DNA from: Leptidea sinapis
Taxonomy: Eukaryota; Arthropoda; Insecta; Lepidoptera; Pieridae
NCBI RefSeq assembly: GCF_905404315.1
Contig: NC_066268.1
Span: 15,848,001 to 15,912,000, forward strand
Direction: 5' to 3'
Length of the DNA stretch: 64,000 nucleotides
The position numbers and the translations under genes are program-made. This document shows positions 1-11,089 of the stretch, in pieces. The stretch's first letter is position 1; every line of letters starts with the position of its first letter. The notes below the pieces were generated by a model. That model worked only from the letters and a program-made list of their open reading frames with translations. It was not told where the DNA came from and did not search any database.

Positions 1-1500
1 AAGTTTCTTAAGATATAAACCAAATGCACTTTTAGCATCTACAAAATACATAGTGATGATCAAAATGTGGCGCGTCACATGTAATTGTACCTACTGTCTA
101 ATTACGTCATAAGTACATACGATAGGTCCGTAAGAGTTAAACTATATGTAACCATAAATGTAAGGTTTTTTTTATTATTTTCTATATGATAATAAAACTG
201 CAGAGTAAACGTGTCTGTACATTGGATATATTTTTTTAAATAGTGTAGGTGATAAAGGGAGTGTATTTGAATACATAAATACAAATTTAAGAAAATTGTC
301 CGTCTGTCTGTCTGTATTTTGTACGCGCTATAGCGAGCGTGGAGCCTGGAGCAATGATGATAATGTCCTCGCAGACGTATCTGTCGACGGCGACACCGCT
401 AGTCTTCGTCTGGGCTCTTGCATGAGCGCGAGCATGACTCGCAAAACCAAATTTTGTTTTGAAGGTTGCTATTAAGGCTGTATTTAATCAAATACCGATA
501 CGCATTAGGGACCTTCAAGAGGATAGAGCATCATCCCAACTTAGGGCGGCAACGCACCTCTTGATCCCTGATGTTGCGGTTTGCGGATGTCTTAAAAAAA
601 TCAGTGCTCTGGGGAAAAAAGCTATGTTTTTATTGGCATGATTTAAATTAAAAATATTGCATTGACACAAATACACAATAATACTTTTATATATATCTTA
701 TACGGATATCCATCGCGTATTGAAATTAAGATTCACCCTTATCATTATTGTGAAAGCAGCATATTTCAGATTTGAACTAAATGAAATGTAAAGTTTAAAA
801 AGAAAGAAATCTGAAAGAAGATAAAAAATAGACGGCGGCATCGGTCGCTTATTGGAAAATATTCCTGCTTAATGGATTCTATCTAGCTCTTTTAAAACAT
901 GAATCTTTTGATTTGAAAGACTTCAGTTGAAAGGGAGGCGAAGAAACGGAAAGGTAGCCGCAAAAGCTCTCCGCACAGTCGGTTGGTCAGGCAAAGGATT
1001 ACTTACTCTCAAGATGTAAGCTAAAAATATTTTAATAATATACTACTCGGCTTTAGATAGATATTTTTAGAAAATATGTTTCGATATTGATTTGTGTATC
1101 TTCTTGTGCTTCTTCAATAGTAGACAATTTATTGAATTAGCCGTTATTTTGCGGAGGTCCCTAATTATCCAAATGTCATTTCTATTGTGTGTAAATTCCG
1201 CTGTTTAAAAACTACACCGATTGGATGTTCTTCGATGGTATTTATTTGCGTCCAATTTCTTTTGAAGTGAACAGATCTTTACGAGTTCAGCACTTTTTGG
1301 GTGAACTAAAATCATGGAACTCGCGTCATCGTCACCGCACACTTTCTTTATTATGTATTCTGTGTTTATATAATATGTACATAGATATAGCTGCGTTATT
1401 AGTATACATTACATATATACAAAGGGTCTCTCTACATATAATAACCAAAAATAATTCGCAGTAATAATCTAATAGCTCGACGATACAATTTACAGGTTAC
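1..1500. other. AT-rich stretch with little identifiable content
   Basis: No coding region is supported. A short GTCT microsatellite lies at about 301-314. At 470-620 a fragment resembles LINE 3' tails elsewhere in the window: it carries the GGCGGCAACGCACCTCTTGA-type block that in better copies precedes the 3' end. The remaining open frames are short and look random. Confidence 0.4.
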
Positions 1501-1503
1501 TTA

Positions 1504-1625
1504 CCCCCTTATTCATAATAGTCTGCTAACTTAAAGCATTGCTAATTCGCACTCTGTCTTCTTCTATTGATCTAAGTCACACTCCTTAGCGGCTGTTTAA
1601 AGTTAGCGGGCCCATTATGAATAAT
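1504..1625. mobile_element. TTA-flanked MITE, degraded copy 1
   Basis: The left end reads CCCCCTTATTCATAATAGTC. The right end, reverse-complemented, gives a similar string running inward to the shared GCTAAC block. A better copy of the same element lies at 6031-6170 and defines the family. The element is about 120-140 bp and encodes nothing. A three-base TTA lies at the left boundary; the right end has decayed. Short length, terminal inverted repeats and a TTA/TWA target are typical of PIF/Harbinger-derived MITEs; that assignment is inference. Confidence 0.6.
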
Positions 1626-1670
1626 TAGTGTTTACTTCTATCGGCAGTCCCCAAAGACTCCTTTTTTTTG

Positions 1671-1735
1671 TGGCGTAATGGTTAATGCCCTTGGCATTCA
1701 ACTGGGATACGCCAGTTCGATCATCGCCCGCCTTG
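1671..1735 (+). repeat. tRNA-like SINE head
   Basis: A TGGCGTAATGG block resembles a pol III A box, and AGTTCGATCATC about 45 bases later resembles a B box. No complete cloverleaf or anticodon stem can be drawn with confidence, so it is treated as a tRNA-derived SINE fragment and not as a tRNA gene. Confidence 0.35.
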
Positions 1736-1911
1736 TACCAGTGTGGTCTCTGTTTTCCGAATTTATATGTTTATTCGATTTACGGTGAAACTAAACATCG
1801 CGATAAGTTAAATACACCTGCAAAGTTATTCTAAGACCATATGAAAAATTGACCAACTGGCTTCCAAGGGCTTGAATTTTGTTGTATTTATTTACGCACA
1901 GAATACGCCCA

Positions 1912-2390
1912 ATCTGACGCACTTCAATATCAGCTCGAACCATTTGATCGCGTGCAACGGAGAACTGCCCGAATTGTCGGGGACCCAGTGCTCTGTGAAC
2001 GGCTAGATCACTTGGCGTTGCGTAGAATCACGTGGCTTCATTGTGTGTCTTTTACCGCATCTATCACGGGAAGTGTTCCGAGGTTTGATTTGATTCCAGC
2101 CACTGAATTTCAACGTCGCACGACACACCAGAAATAAGAATGTCATCCCCACCATCTGGATGTGTGGCATTCCTCCACAGTGCGGTTTTCAATAAACTTT
2201 CTTCCAGTTACAACCAAACTGTGGGATGAGCTTCCTTGTGCGGGTTTGCAGGACGATACAACATGGGTACCTCCAAAAAAAGCGCGTGCATTTTTCTAAA
2301 TGGCCAGCTACGCTCCTGTGATTCCTCTGGTGGTGGTGGTCATTTAACATCAAGTGACCCGTACGCTGGTTTGTCGTCTGTTGTATGTAC
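1912..2390 (+). mobile_element. Jockey-like LINE, 3' fragment of the reverse transcriptase ORF
   Basis: This is a degraded copy of the 3' end of the LINE seen nearly whole at 50583-53972; it matches roughly that copy from 53460 to its end. In pieces of different frames one reads QRRTARIVGDPVLCERLDHL, then the block around TKLWDELPCA, then the terminal CDSSG stretch. It is 5' truncated, which is normal for LINEs copied by target-primed reverse transcription. Stops and small indels break the frame, so it is dead. The A tail is not preserved. Confidence 0.85.
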
Positions 2391-2534
2391 TATTGGTATA
2401 CGAGAACAACGTTGTAAAATAAAATAATCTATTTGTTATTTTTATAGTGATAACCCTCACCTCTTGGATTAATTACACAATTTGATTATGATGAATTTGA
2501 TTTGAAAACAAAATTTATGAACGTTTCGTCACTC

Positions 2535-2590
2535 GAACGGTTGGCTCAGTGGAAGAGCGCTCGCACAGAACACGGAGGTGGCGGGTGAAA
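2535..2590 (+). repeat. tRNA-derived SINE fragment (A-box half)
   Basis: GGTTGGCTCAGTGGAAGAGC followed by GCTCGCAC is a strong tRNA 5' half with a near-consensus A box (TGGCTCAGTGG). The expected B box is missing: after the CGGAGGTGGCGGGT block the sequence turns into A-rich DNA. It is therefore a truncated SINE head and not a functional tRNA. Confidence 0.45.
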
Positions 2591-2599
2591 AGTGAAAAA

Positions 2600-3480
2600 A
2601 AGGTGAAAACATCGTATAGGTAAGGTTATTAATACATGCAAATACTTTTTTGTTCCATAACTCTAGTGAATTTTGCCTTATAATATGATCGCACTCTCTT
2701 TGTTGACTCGACCCGACGAATGAGTGTCACACAAAATAGTAGATATAGATCAGAATTTCGCAACGGAGGGTTAACATAACATCTCTTCAAAATTTTATAG
2801 GAAAATAGTTGAGTGGGGATGATTTTTAACTCATTAATTTTTACTTATCCAATGAGAAGTTTATTATTCGGAGCCCATAAAACGACAACAAAGAGTTACC
2901 GCGCTTTTCTGAGATAATTCTTCAACACTTTTCAAAATATTGGTGATTAAGAAAGTTGTTCGGAAACCTGCCGAATTTCTTATTCAACATTAAAGGACAA
3001 AGTTATGCATCAGGGCAAAGGATAATAAAAAACTGAACAGACTTCCTCACATAAAAGTTACTCTCAAGTCTTCGAGAGGTCGCGTTTCCACAAAAGCGTC
3101 GTAATTGGCCCGTACTTTTTCTACTTTCCTGAAGCATTCATAGCCAATGAAACGTGTGCATTTAAATGACGTTCCACAGCTTTGTGGGGGTCACACTAAA
3201 GTTGTTCGTGAAACCGCGTATATATACGACGTTGTTAGAGTTTGTATAGACTGCGTCGGAGGGATCAGTATAAAGAACTTGCCTTTTACTTGAGAACTCA
3301 TTAGTCATGCTTATTTGGAAATGTAGTTACTCTGTGGTCGCTAAACTTACAGGTGAGACTATAATTCAAGTAAATATCTAGTCATGATCTATTTTTATAT
3401 ATACCTATTCGCTTCTAACTCTTCTAAGTTTTAAAGATTTTTTTTGCGAATTAGTTAAAAAAATATTTGGGTTACGTACG
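2600..3480. other. No gene or named repeat recognised
   Basis: The stretch is AT-rich without a sustained open frame. I found no terminal repeats or matches to other parts of the window. Confidence 0.3.
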
Positions 3481-3481
3481 T

Positions 3482-4579
3482 GGGTAACACTGAAAATGTT
3501 TAGAGCTGGCCAGTTAGAAACATTTCTAATGAAAACTTTGGTTACACGTGAAAATGAACCTAATGCGAGAAAATTTTCGGTCAATGATTTATTATGACTT
3601 TCGTTGTGGGCTTTTTTACAATTGGTTTAACGAGTTTAGGCGTGGACGTAGCAATCTCAATGATGATCCGCGTGAGGGACGTCCTTTAACAGCGACTACT
3701 GAAGATAACATCAGTGCTGTGCAACGCATGAAAGAGGAAGATAAGAGAGTGACCTATCAGCAAGTACGGACAAGCCTAGGCATTGGTATGAGTCAAGTTC
3801 AAAAAATATTACACGAACATTTAGGCGTCAGGCAGCTTTGTACTAGATGGATTCCTTTGACTCCATACTTTGACCGACGACCAGAAACACCTTCGCATGG
3901 ACTGGTGTCGCCAAATGTTAGATAAGTTCAACGGCGGTGACTCAAATGCTATATTTGACATCGTCACAGGTGATGAAAGCTGGATATATTGCTACAAACC
4001 CGAAACCAAAAGACAATCAGCTCAGTGGGTTTTCCCTTTCAAGGATCGGCCGTCGGATCGGTGAAGAAAGGAAGAAGTCAAGGAAAAAAGATGCTTGCCT
4101 CATTCTTTGGTTAGACAGATCATTTGGCGACAGTTGTGCTAGAAGATGGAAGGACAGTTACTGCAGACTGGTATGACAATCGCTGTTTGCCTGTTGTCAA
4201 AAATTCGACAGCAGAACCCTCGAAGCAGGATCCTCCTTCACCACGACAATGCTTCAGTTGAATATTTGACTATGGCAGGTGTCGAGATAATGAGTCATCC
4301 GCCATACAGTCCTGACCTGGCGCCCTGCTACTTATATTTATTCCCAAGAACTAAAGATAAAATTCGAGGTATTCGCTTTACGAGCCCTGAAGATGCGGTG
4401 AAAGCGTACGTAAATGCCATAGAAGAGACCCCTTAGGAAGAATGGGCCCACTGCTTTTCTCAGTCGTTCCATCGAATGCGACGATGTGTAGAGAGGAATT
4501 ACTTCGAAAAATAATCAAAGTATTGGCAACTTTCTACATTAACCCGTTTTTCATTTTCTAAACTTTTTCAGTGTTACCT
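3482..4579 (+). mobile_element. mariner (DD34D) transposon, full length but broken
   Basis: Terminal inverted repeats are visible: the left starts GGGTAACACTGAAAATGTTT, and the right end (4558-4579) reverse-complements to GGTAACACTGAAAAAGTTTA. Between them lies a decayed transposase. The total of about 1.1 kb is slightly short for a mariner because part of the N-terminal domain has been lost. A TA follows the right end at 4579-4580; the exact left target TA is ambiguous. Confidence 0.88.
3554..4514 (+). pseudogene. mariner transposase, frameshifted
   Basis: The protein would bind the terminal repeats with an N-terminal helix-turn-helix and cut and join DNA with a DD34D RNase H-like domain. 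The opening MRENFRSMIYYDF and later DPREGRP and VTYQQV blocks are typical of mariner. About 30 residues of the first helix-turn-helix, normally between YDFR-GL and the NWFNEFRRG block, are deleted. All three catalytic positions can still be found: D in VTGDESWIY (near 3970), D in HHDNAS (near 4245) and D in PYSPDLAP (near 4310). They lie in different frames, and an internal stop follows EETP at 4435. The conserved end, RNYFEK then stop, is at 4512-4514. I chose the ATG at 3554 because it precedes the conserved MRENF block. It cannot make an active enzyme as it stands. Confidence 0.88.
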
Positions 4580-4580
4580 A

Positions 4581-6028
4581 GGTAATAATATACCATTTAT
4601 AGCAGGAAGTATTAAGGCATGGCTGACGTATCTATAACTTATAAGTGTGGCGAGGAATATTTTATACTTACCTACACCAAAGCCTTTAACCATACTACAT
4701 CAATTAGACATCATGAGGCATGATCAGCCTAGCAAAACTCTCTGACACGAGCAGTCATTGATATATTGACAGATGACGGCTATAATCTTGTAAAAAACGG
4801 AGATAGCTGAAAAGATGAAGTCAATAACATTTTAATCAACTGCTCGCTTTCAATATTAGCCGGATTATACTACGTCGCCTTTATATTGTAATTACTATTT
4901 CAAACTTATGTCAAATGACTGCACGTTTCATACTAAACCAAATTTCAATTTTTACTTTGGCAGTCCTGCCTCTTTTTAAGTAGTATTTACATCCTCTTTG
5001 AGTTTGATTTGATTAGCTCGAGGAGCACTTGAGGGCTATCGAATTACTACTGTCGTAGAATGACTCCTTATTTTCAAATGGAAATTAGACAAATATAGTT
5101 ACTTCAATGTATCTATACCCACATTAAAAATCTATATACAAGCTAAAAAAAACGGGTGAGTTGGCTTCTGACTCGAAAGGTTCTGTACCGTCGTACAAGA
5201 TTTTTACTTGGTATCATTACTTTAAATACTTCTGTAACAGAATTATTTTTTGGTTTTCTATAGGTATTTATTGTGACAGACAGATGTGCGGATGAATAAA
5301 CAGCGGAGTCTTATCTGAAAAAAAAGCTGAAAATTGTATTGAACCTCTATTGCATGTTTATATTACTCTGAAACAAAATTGGAACACGATCCTGGCAAAG
5401 AAAAATCACTTAAAATCAAATTCGTCAGCGCCGAACACTCAACAATCGTTGTATTTCCAACAAACAGCACAAAACACACTTACGTAACACATCTCTTTTC
5501 TTCTATTCAATAGTCACCTCCCCTCCCCCATCCGACCCCACTTCTATTCATTCTTTGCAGCTTTTGTACACTCGTTGAGGCTTTTTGTAACATCCCGCGG
5601 AGAATAGCGACTGACGAAATATTGTTACATTAATATATCTCTCGAAATAAACGTACATTCAAATGAAAATTAGTATATTTTATTGTGTCCATGTTTATTG
5701 TATATGTTTTGAATGTTAGAACTTGGAGCGTCAAATTTTTATGTGGCTTGTGTTCATGTTGTCAGTCAGGAGATTTCACTCATAAGAAAAGGGAGAAAAA
5801 CTTCTTGGCATTTCATGGATATGTAGCAGTTCCTTGTAACAAACAACATCAATCCTTGTGTAATACTTTCGTAGAAATAGATCGCAGATATAGAAATCAT
5901 ACATGTATTGTATTTGTTAGTAAAATACGAATTTAGAGAATTTGTTTATATATGTGTGTAGTTGAGTCGAAAATGTTATCCTCATATTCATCAAGAACCA
6001 TCGGCAGTTTTATTTATCAGAAAAATCC
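4581..6028. other. No gene or named repeat recognised
   Basis: An 83-codon open frame at 5685-5936 has no family signature and is probably chance. The pyrimidine-rich patch near 5510-5550 is unexplained. Confidence 0.3.
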
Positions 6029-6030
6029 TT

Positions 6031-6170
6031 ACCCCCTTATTCATAATAGTCTGCTAACTTAAAGCATTGCTAATTCTCACTCTGTCTTTTTCTATTAACC
6101 TAAGTCAGAATGAGAAAAAACACTCCTAAGCGGCTTTTTAATGTTAGCGGACCATTATGAGTCAGGGGGT
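6031..6170. mobile_element. TTA-flanked MITE, better copy
   Basis: This 140-bp element starts ACCCCCTTATTCATAATAGT, and its right end reverse-complements to ACCCCCTGACTCATAATGGT, giving inverted repeats of about 28 bp. TTA lies just outside the C run on the left and just outside the G run on the right, so a 3-bp TTA target duplication fits. It encodes nothing. A second, more decayed copy is at 1504-1625. A PIF/Harbinger origin is inferred from target and size. Confidence 0.75.
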
Positions 6171-6334
6171 TAGTCTGTAGATAGGTGCGGGTACCGGGCA
6201 CCGGGTCCATCGCGTGGCTGAGCGAGAAAATCCGAACAGTGCCTAGGACTAGGTTAAAGATATACTAGTTCTACTATACTTGCTCAGAGGTCGAAATTCC
6301 AATAAACCTATTCATAATGTTGCCTATAACGCTG

Positions 6335-6835
6335 ACAACACTTTCAAGTTCAAATTTAGATATTTTTATTCAAAATAGGACGTGATATCACTTATTGAAG
6401 GTCAAAAACTACCACCCATTACTACAAAAAGTATATTCCTTATACCTGAGAAGAACGGGCATAACAATCTCAGCGGGCTTCTTTTTTTATAAAAAATAAT
6501 ATGGTTACAAAGTAATATCGTACAATTAAACTTATTATTTAATAGCCTGAGGGCGGTCGCTTCATTCCCAATCTGTGGTATCATAAAGAAAGGCATTTAT
6601 GTTACAGCAACCTTTACCACACACGTTTTTTTAGACATCTTTTGAATTTTGTAATATACTTGTTTTGAACATTTTCTGGGATCTTGTTGTAATAGCATAT
6701 ACATCGCCCCACAAAAGATTTACTAACTCGACTTAGCCGAGTAGTAGGCAATATAAGTTTATAACCTAGTGTTAACATTATGGTTATTACAGTTTCTAGC
6801 AAATTCATATGTGCCTATGTACATATTGTCAATAC
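6335..6835 (-). mobile_element. CR1-like LINE 3' fragment
   Basis: On the minus strand it encodes the C-terminal piece SRVSKSFVGRCICYYNKIPE and the KFKRCLKKRVW block, followed by a 3' UTR and a tail of TTTGAA-type repeats at the low-coordinate end. The same block recurs at 20058, 20870, 21698, 26178 and 34953. The tail and 5' truncation are typical of CR1/Jockey-group LINEs. Frameshifts are present. Confidence 0.75.
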
Positions 6836-7204
6836 AAGTTTTCCGAATGTCAAACAGCCTTGAAAATAAACGCGGGAAACGTCCGAATAAACCAATCATA
6901 GGCAGAATTTGTAAGTATTTTGTAAACATTTAGCATATTCTTGGTTTATTCACAGGTATATGTTTATGCTCTCACTGCCTTATTAAGTAACCATATATGT
7001 ACTTACAATATACTAGCGTATAAACAAACAACGAAAATACAGCAAAAAAAAAAAAAGAATGGTTAGCGAATTAGTTAGTATTATGAATACTAAACAACCT
7101 TAAACATATTGAGCAATCTCGGGCTGTTCCGTCCCTGTCGTTTCTACGCTAGTATATTCTAAGTCTATGGATATGGTGGGTCTAAGAACAAAAATAAAAG
7201 TCAA

Positions 7205-7435
7205 ATCGAAATCACTTTATTAATAGGTTCTTCTTTTTTCGTAGGTCACAGATAAGATAGGTCACACTTAAGAATGTCAAAAATTTTTTTTTTCGTATTG
7301 AATCTACTGCTTCTTCGTTAAGGGTTGAGCTAATGAGAAGAAGTAGCAAGAAACTCATTGCCACTCTTTTAAATCAAGAGAACATATTGCAGATTTAGAT
7401 TTTGTTTCTTGCAAAATCTTATTGCATAACTTAAC
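7205..7435 (-). repeat. Probable LINE 3' UTR fragment
   Basis: On the minus strand a block around GGCAATGAGTTTCTTGCTAC, followed by a TCATTAGCTC stretch and ending in an AT-rich CTTTATTAATAGG-like tail, resembles LINE 3' UTRs common in Lepidoptera. It abuts the truncated C-terminus of the LINE at 7440-9790; whether it belongs to that element or to another is unclear. Confidence 0.3.
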
Positions 7436-7439
7436 AGGT

Positions 7440-9467
7440 CATGATCGTTTAATAGCTTGTAAGCTTGTAACCTCACGCGCTTCCTCTACATTCATTACTC
7501 TTTTCATACATGCTCGCCGGTTGCTTCGAACCTCTCCTTTTCTCAAAACGTCCCCAATTTGGTCGTCCAAGCAGCGTAAGGAAAAGACTTGATCCGTATC
7601 CGATCCCATTCCCTTCCGAAATCCCGCTTGCACATCCCATACCTTGTCATTAGTCACATTTGTTACTCTTTCAATCAATATTCTGGCATACACTTTTCCA
7701 ACAACACTAAGAAGGCTGATCCCGCGATAATTTTGACATTCCTGCTACGAACCTTTGCCTTCATAAATTGGGACAATCACTGCCTTCGTCCAATCGTCTG
7801 GAACTTGCCCTTGTTTCCAACATAAATTAAATAGGCGATGCAGCAGGCTCACTATTAGTCCATCGCCAGCCTTCAACATTTCAGTCGTTACTCGATCATA
7901 CCCAGCAGACTTTCCTGACCTCATACCTCTCAACGCTTTCATAATTTCATCACTCGGGTCCACAAACATAGCTATTATCTCTTCTTGTTCTTTTTCACTT
8001 ACATCTTTCTCGAATAAGCTCTCAAAATAATTCTTCCAGCACTTTAGTATCATACTTTCTTCATGTATGACCTCACCTCGTTCATTCCTAATCAGTTTCA
8101 TAGATGAATTTATATTTCGGAAACTTGCGCCGAATTGTTCCTTATATTTCACCTTTTTCTCATTGCTTTTCTTCTCTATACATTCTTTAACTTTCGCTTG
8201 CACGCATCTATATTTGTCCTTGATTTCTTTAAAATTATCTTCATTCATACCACCACTCACTCTGTTTGTTGCTTCTATTGCCATGCTTTTTTCTTTTCCT
8301 CAACTATTCTTCTAGTTTCATCATCCCACCAGTCGGCATTCTGGCATTTCTTGCGCCTTCTTTTACTCACACCGCACACATCTTCAACACATTTAATAAT
8401 GTCGGTTTTAAATACCGATCATACTTCATTCATACTTTCCTCATTAACATTACTCCAGCTTTTTTCTAGCCGTTCACTCAATTGCTTTTTATACATCTCT
8501 TTTACTCGCTGATCTTTCAATCTTTCCACTTGTATACGTTTTAATTCAGTAGTTGACCCTTTTGATCTGTGCCAGCGTTTAAACAAACCACTTATTCTGC
8601 TAATTACAAATAGTGATCTGTGCCGACATCTGGTCCACGATAGGCTCTAGTATCCACTACTTTCATTTTCATGTTTTCATCGACTATCACAAGATCTATC
8701 ATACTCCTTAACACAACATTGCCTTCCTTATTTTGCCACGTGTACATATGTATCATCTTATGCTGAAACCACGTATTCATCACAGACCCATCTCAACAAG
8801 TATACGCCGTTGTCATTCACACTCTTATCCCCAAACGTCCCAAGCACATTTTCATACCCATCACGCTTCACTCCAACCCTTGCATTGAAATCTCCAAGCA
8901 CGACAATACGTTCATTCAACTTATGCAATAACAAAACCTCCTTCGTTCCCAAAATTCTCTTACCGCCTTACTATGGGAAGAGTCCGGAGCGTATACACCT
9001 ACCAAAAATAGAGGTGTCAGACCTACTTTCAATCGGACCCAGATAAGGCGGGGACTTACGCACTCATACTCTCGCATGCATTCAAACATTCGCTCTGAAA
9101 GAAGTATACCGACGCCTTTACTGCCGTGTTCTTCATCGGGAACTCCCGACCATATTACTGTGAACGGGCCGCGCGTCAGTATCTTTCCCCCCTCTTTGCC
9201 CTTATCTTTCCCCTTACGTTTTGTCTCATTCACACACAGCACATCTAATTTTCTTTCATTCATTAACTCGTAAACTTCATCCAGTTTCTCATTCATTCCT
9301 CCTCTAACATTCAACGTCGCAAAACGGCATTCCGAAGCCCACTTTCCGCCCCGGCGAGAACAATTTTGACTTAGGTTTTGGCGTGACGTATTGCGAATAT
9401 CGTCGCCGCCTACAGCTGTTAGGTTGCTCCCCAGAATACGAGGAGCAGCCTCATCCTGCAGATACAA
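7440..9467 (-). pseudogene. LINE endonuclease-reverse transcriptase polyprotein, broken
   Basis: The EN part is open from 9467 to 8916 and shows TLNVRGGMNEKLDEVYELM, then CVNETKRKGK (catalytic E) and VGVYAPDSS. In another frame it continues with VVLGDFNARVG, and about 300 bases later a TDH motif corresponding to the EN active-site SDH. The RT segment 8284-7745 includes RGMRSGKSAGYDRVTTEML and QVPDDWTKAVIVPIYEGKGS, then a stop just before the NYRGISLLSVVGKVYARIL block. The palm core is missing. EN would nick the target and RT would copy the element's RNA at the nick. The linker from 8760 to 8285 reads almost without a break if single-base shifts are allowed, so decay is moderate. Confidence 0.82.
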
Positions 9468-9790
9468 GAGGAGGAGGGGATTCTCCGGCTCTGCCGGTAC
9501 CTCCCTGGGGTACAGTTACAGTATTTTTTGCCTGCAGCCATGTTCCCGACGGTAATTGTTTGTTAGGCTGTATGATGTCTTTGGGGTTTGACAGCCAGCC
9601 TCTAAGCGGCGGGACAGAATACTGGGTTTATTTCAAGTTTTCCTTCTCTAAGATTGGAGACGTCAAAAGCTTGATGATATTACGGATGTCAAAATACCGT
9701 AGTCGGCTTTTACGACGCCTCGGTAAGAGTGAGGGAGGTCTATTCTACTCTGCCGGATACCCCACGGCCCTTGATCTCAACTCATAGATA
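7440..9790 (-). mobile_element. APE-type LINE with decayed EN and RT, minus strand
   Basis: From high to low coordinates it holds a 5' leader (about 9790-9381), an endonuclease, a linker and a reverse transcriptase start. The leader shares blocks with the leader of the otherwise different LINEs at 45569 and 50583. The RT is cut short: after the QAGFRKGMGSDTDQVFSLRC block, sequence jumps to a C-terminal RRACMKRVMNVEEAREV block, so the catalytic core with its YADD or FADD is deleted. The clade is not certain; motifs fit the RTE/Jockey range of APE-type LINEs. A related scrap is at 40195-40350. Confidence 0.85.
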
Positions 9791-9799
9791 TCCAAATAT

Positions 9800-10184
9800 A
9801 CTTCCAAAAATTATAACTTAAAAACTTACGGTGTCTACTGGCAAATATAATAATTTGACTGAGTGCTTTTAAATAAACACACGGTAAAAAAAAGGTAACA
9901 TTATTTTATTTATAATAACGTATATATGAATAAAATACTAATATATTTTAACATTTTTCATACTGCTTTGCTTGGGTCAATTAAGAGTCTTACGATATCT
10001 AAAGGGTATGTATGAATTTTCCACCAATTTGTAAAATAATTTCTTATAAGAAACATACAGACACCGTTCTATTAGCAGGTAATAGAGAGCCAATTGGGTG
10101 ATACAATAGGGGTACTATATAATTGAGTAGACCATACAACTCAAGTGATATCTTCAACAAAGTGAGTTAAATAATACTAAATAC
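9800..10184. other. No feature recognised
   Basis: AT-rich sequence without open frames of note or recognisable repeat ends. Confidence 0.3.
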
Positions 10185-10345
10185 TTACTACGACTTCAAA
10201 AAGGTCGACTTCTCAATTCGACGGTATTTTTTTAAGTTTGTTACTTTAGAACTTTCAATTGGGTGAACCGATTTTGACAATTCTTTTTTATTTGAAAGCT
10301 GGTGCTTTTCGTGTGGTCCCATTTCGGTGTCAGCCAAGGAAGGTT
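10185..10345 (+). repeat. GACTTC-AAAA interspersed repeat fragment
   Basis: It contains ACTTCAAAAAGGTCGACTTC, TCAATTCGACGG and a GGTGAACCGATTTTGAC block, a layout shared with a very common dispersed repeat in lepidopteran DNA. The better-delimited element at 47501-48431 begins with a related AACCGACTT motif. It encodes nothing. Confidence 0.4.
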
Positions 10346-10384
10346 TGTAACTACATTCTATGTATATAGGTGAGATGTGCTTGA

Positions 10385-10440
10385 GTCACACGCGCGACGT
10401 GAGGCGAGGCGAGAGGCGCGCGGGGCCGCGGCGGGAGGAA
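10385..10440. other. CpG-dense patch
   Basis: About 55 bases of almost pure G+C (GAGGCGAGGCGAGAGGCGCG and neighbours) stand in AT-rich surroundings. It may be part of an unrecognised element. Confidence 0.3.
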
Positions 10441-10929
10441 GCCGATTCCAAAAATAATATATTGTCGTGATAATTTTATTGACTTTTAAGTAGTTTAATA
10501 TTTTTCATTTCATTTTACTTAGAAAACCTTAAAAATAAGTTCATTATCAAGTTGTAGAAGGATACGCAAGTATTTTTACTTTTTAGTGCATATTATAATG
10601 TTTTGGAATAGATTTTTTAAGGTATTTCTGTAAAAAATTTTTGTTCTATATTCACAAAGGAATAATATTAACAACTTATAAAATTATAATTGTGTAGGTA
10701 TATAAGTTATACTGTAAAAATTTGCTCTGACTCTCTTAGTCGACGAGAGCCGACTTTAACCGAACCAGCGTTATATATCGAGCGTGACTGCTCAATCTCG
10801 TTAAACACCCGCAAAAAAACTGCTCAGCGCGTGTAATTAAGTTTTTACTTCAATAATAAAAATGTATAATTGAATTTGGCGTTAATAGTGTAGCTATAGG
10901 CAATATAAAAGTAAACAATGCCATTGAAT

Positions 10930-11085
10930 AGTCACCTACCAGGGTGGTAGATGGGGGGGTGCGGTATTCGGTGCTCGCATTGTCGTCGAATAACTTTTGT
11001 CCCTATTGTGTTGCTGAAAGAGCCACAAAGACTCCGCGTCGGACGTAAACCGAAATTCATCAGGGTGCCGAACTCCTATCTCAAT
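10930..11085 (+). repeat. Dispersed repeat, related inverted copy at 17145-17290
   Basis: Blocks such as AATAACTTTTGTCCCTATTG and ACCGAAATTCATCA recur in the same order, with divergence, on the opposite strand at 17145-17290. Two old copies of one non-coding repeat are the simplest reading. No terminal structure is visible. Confidence 0.45.
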
Positions 11086-11089
11086 AGTG

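Noticed and set aside
301..316. GTCT microsatellite as functional repeat
   Set aside because: Three to four units only; ordinary low complexity.
1671..2590. Functional tRNA genes at 1671 and 2535
   Set aside because: Box-like motifs are present, but no complete cloverleaf or anticodon arm; the second lacks the B-box half.
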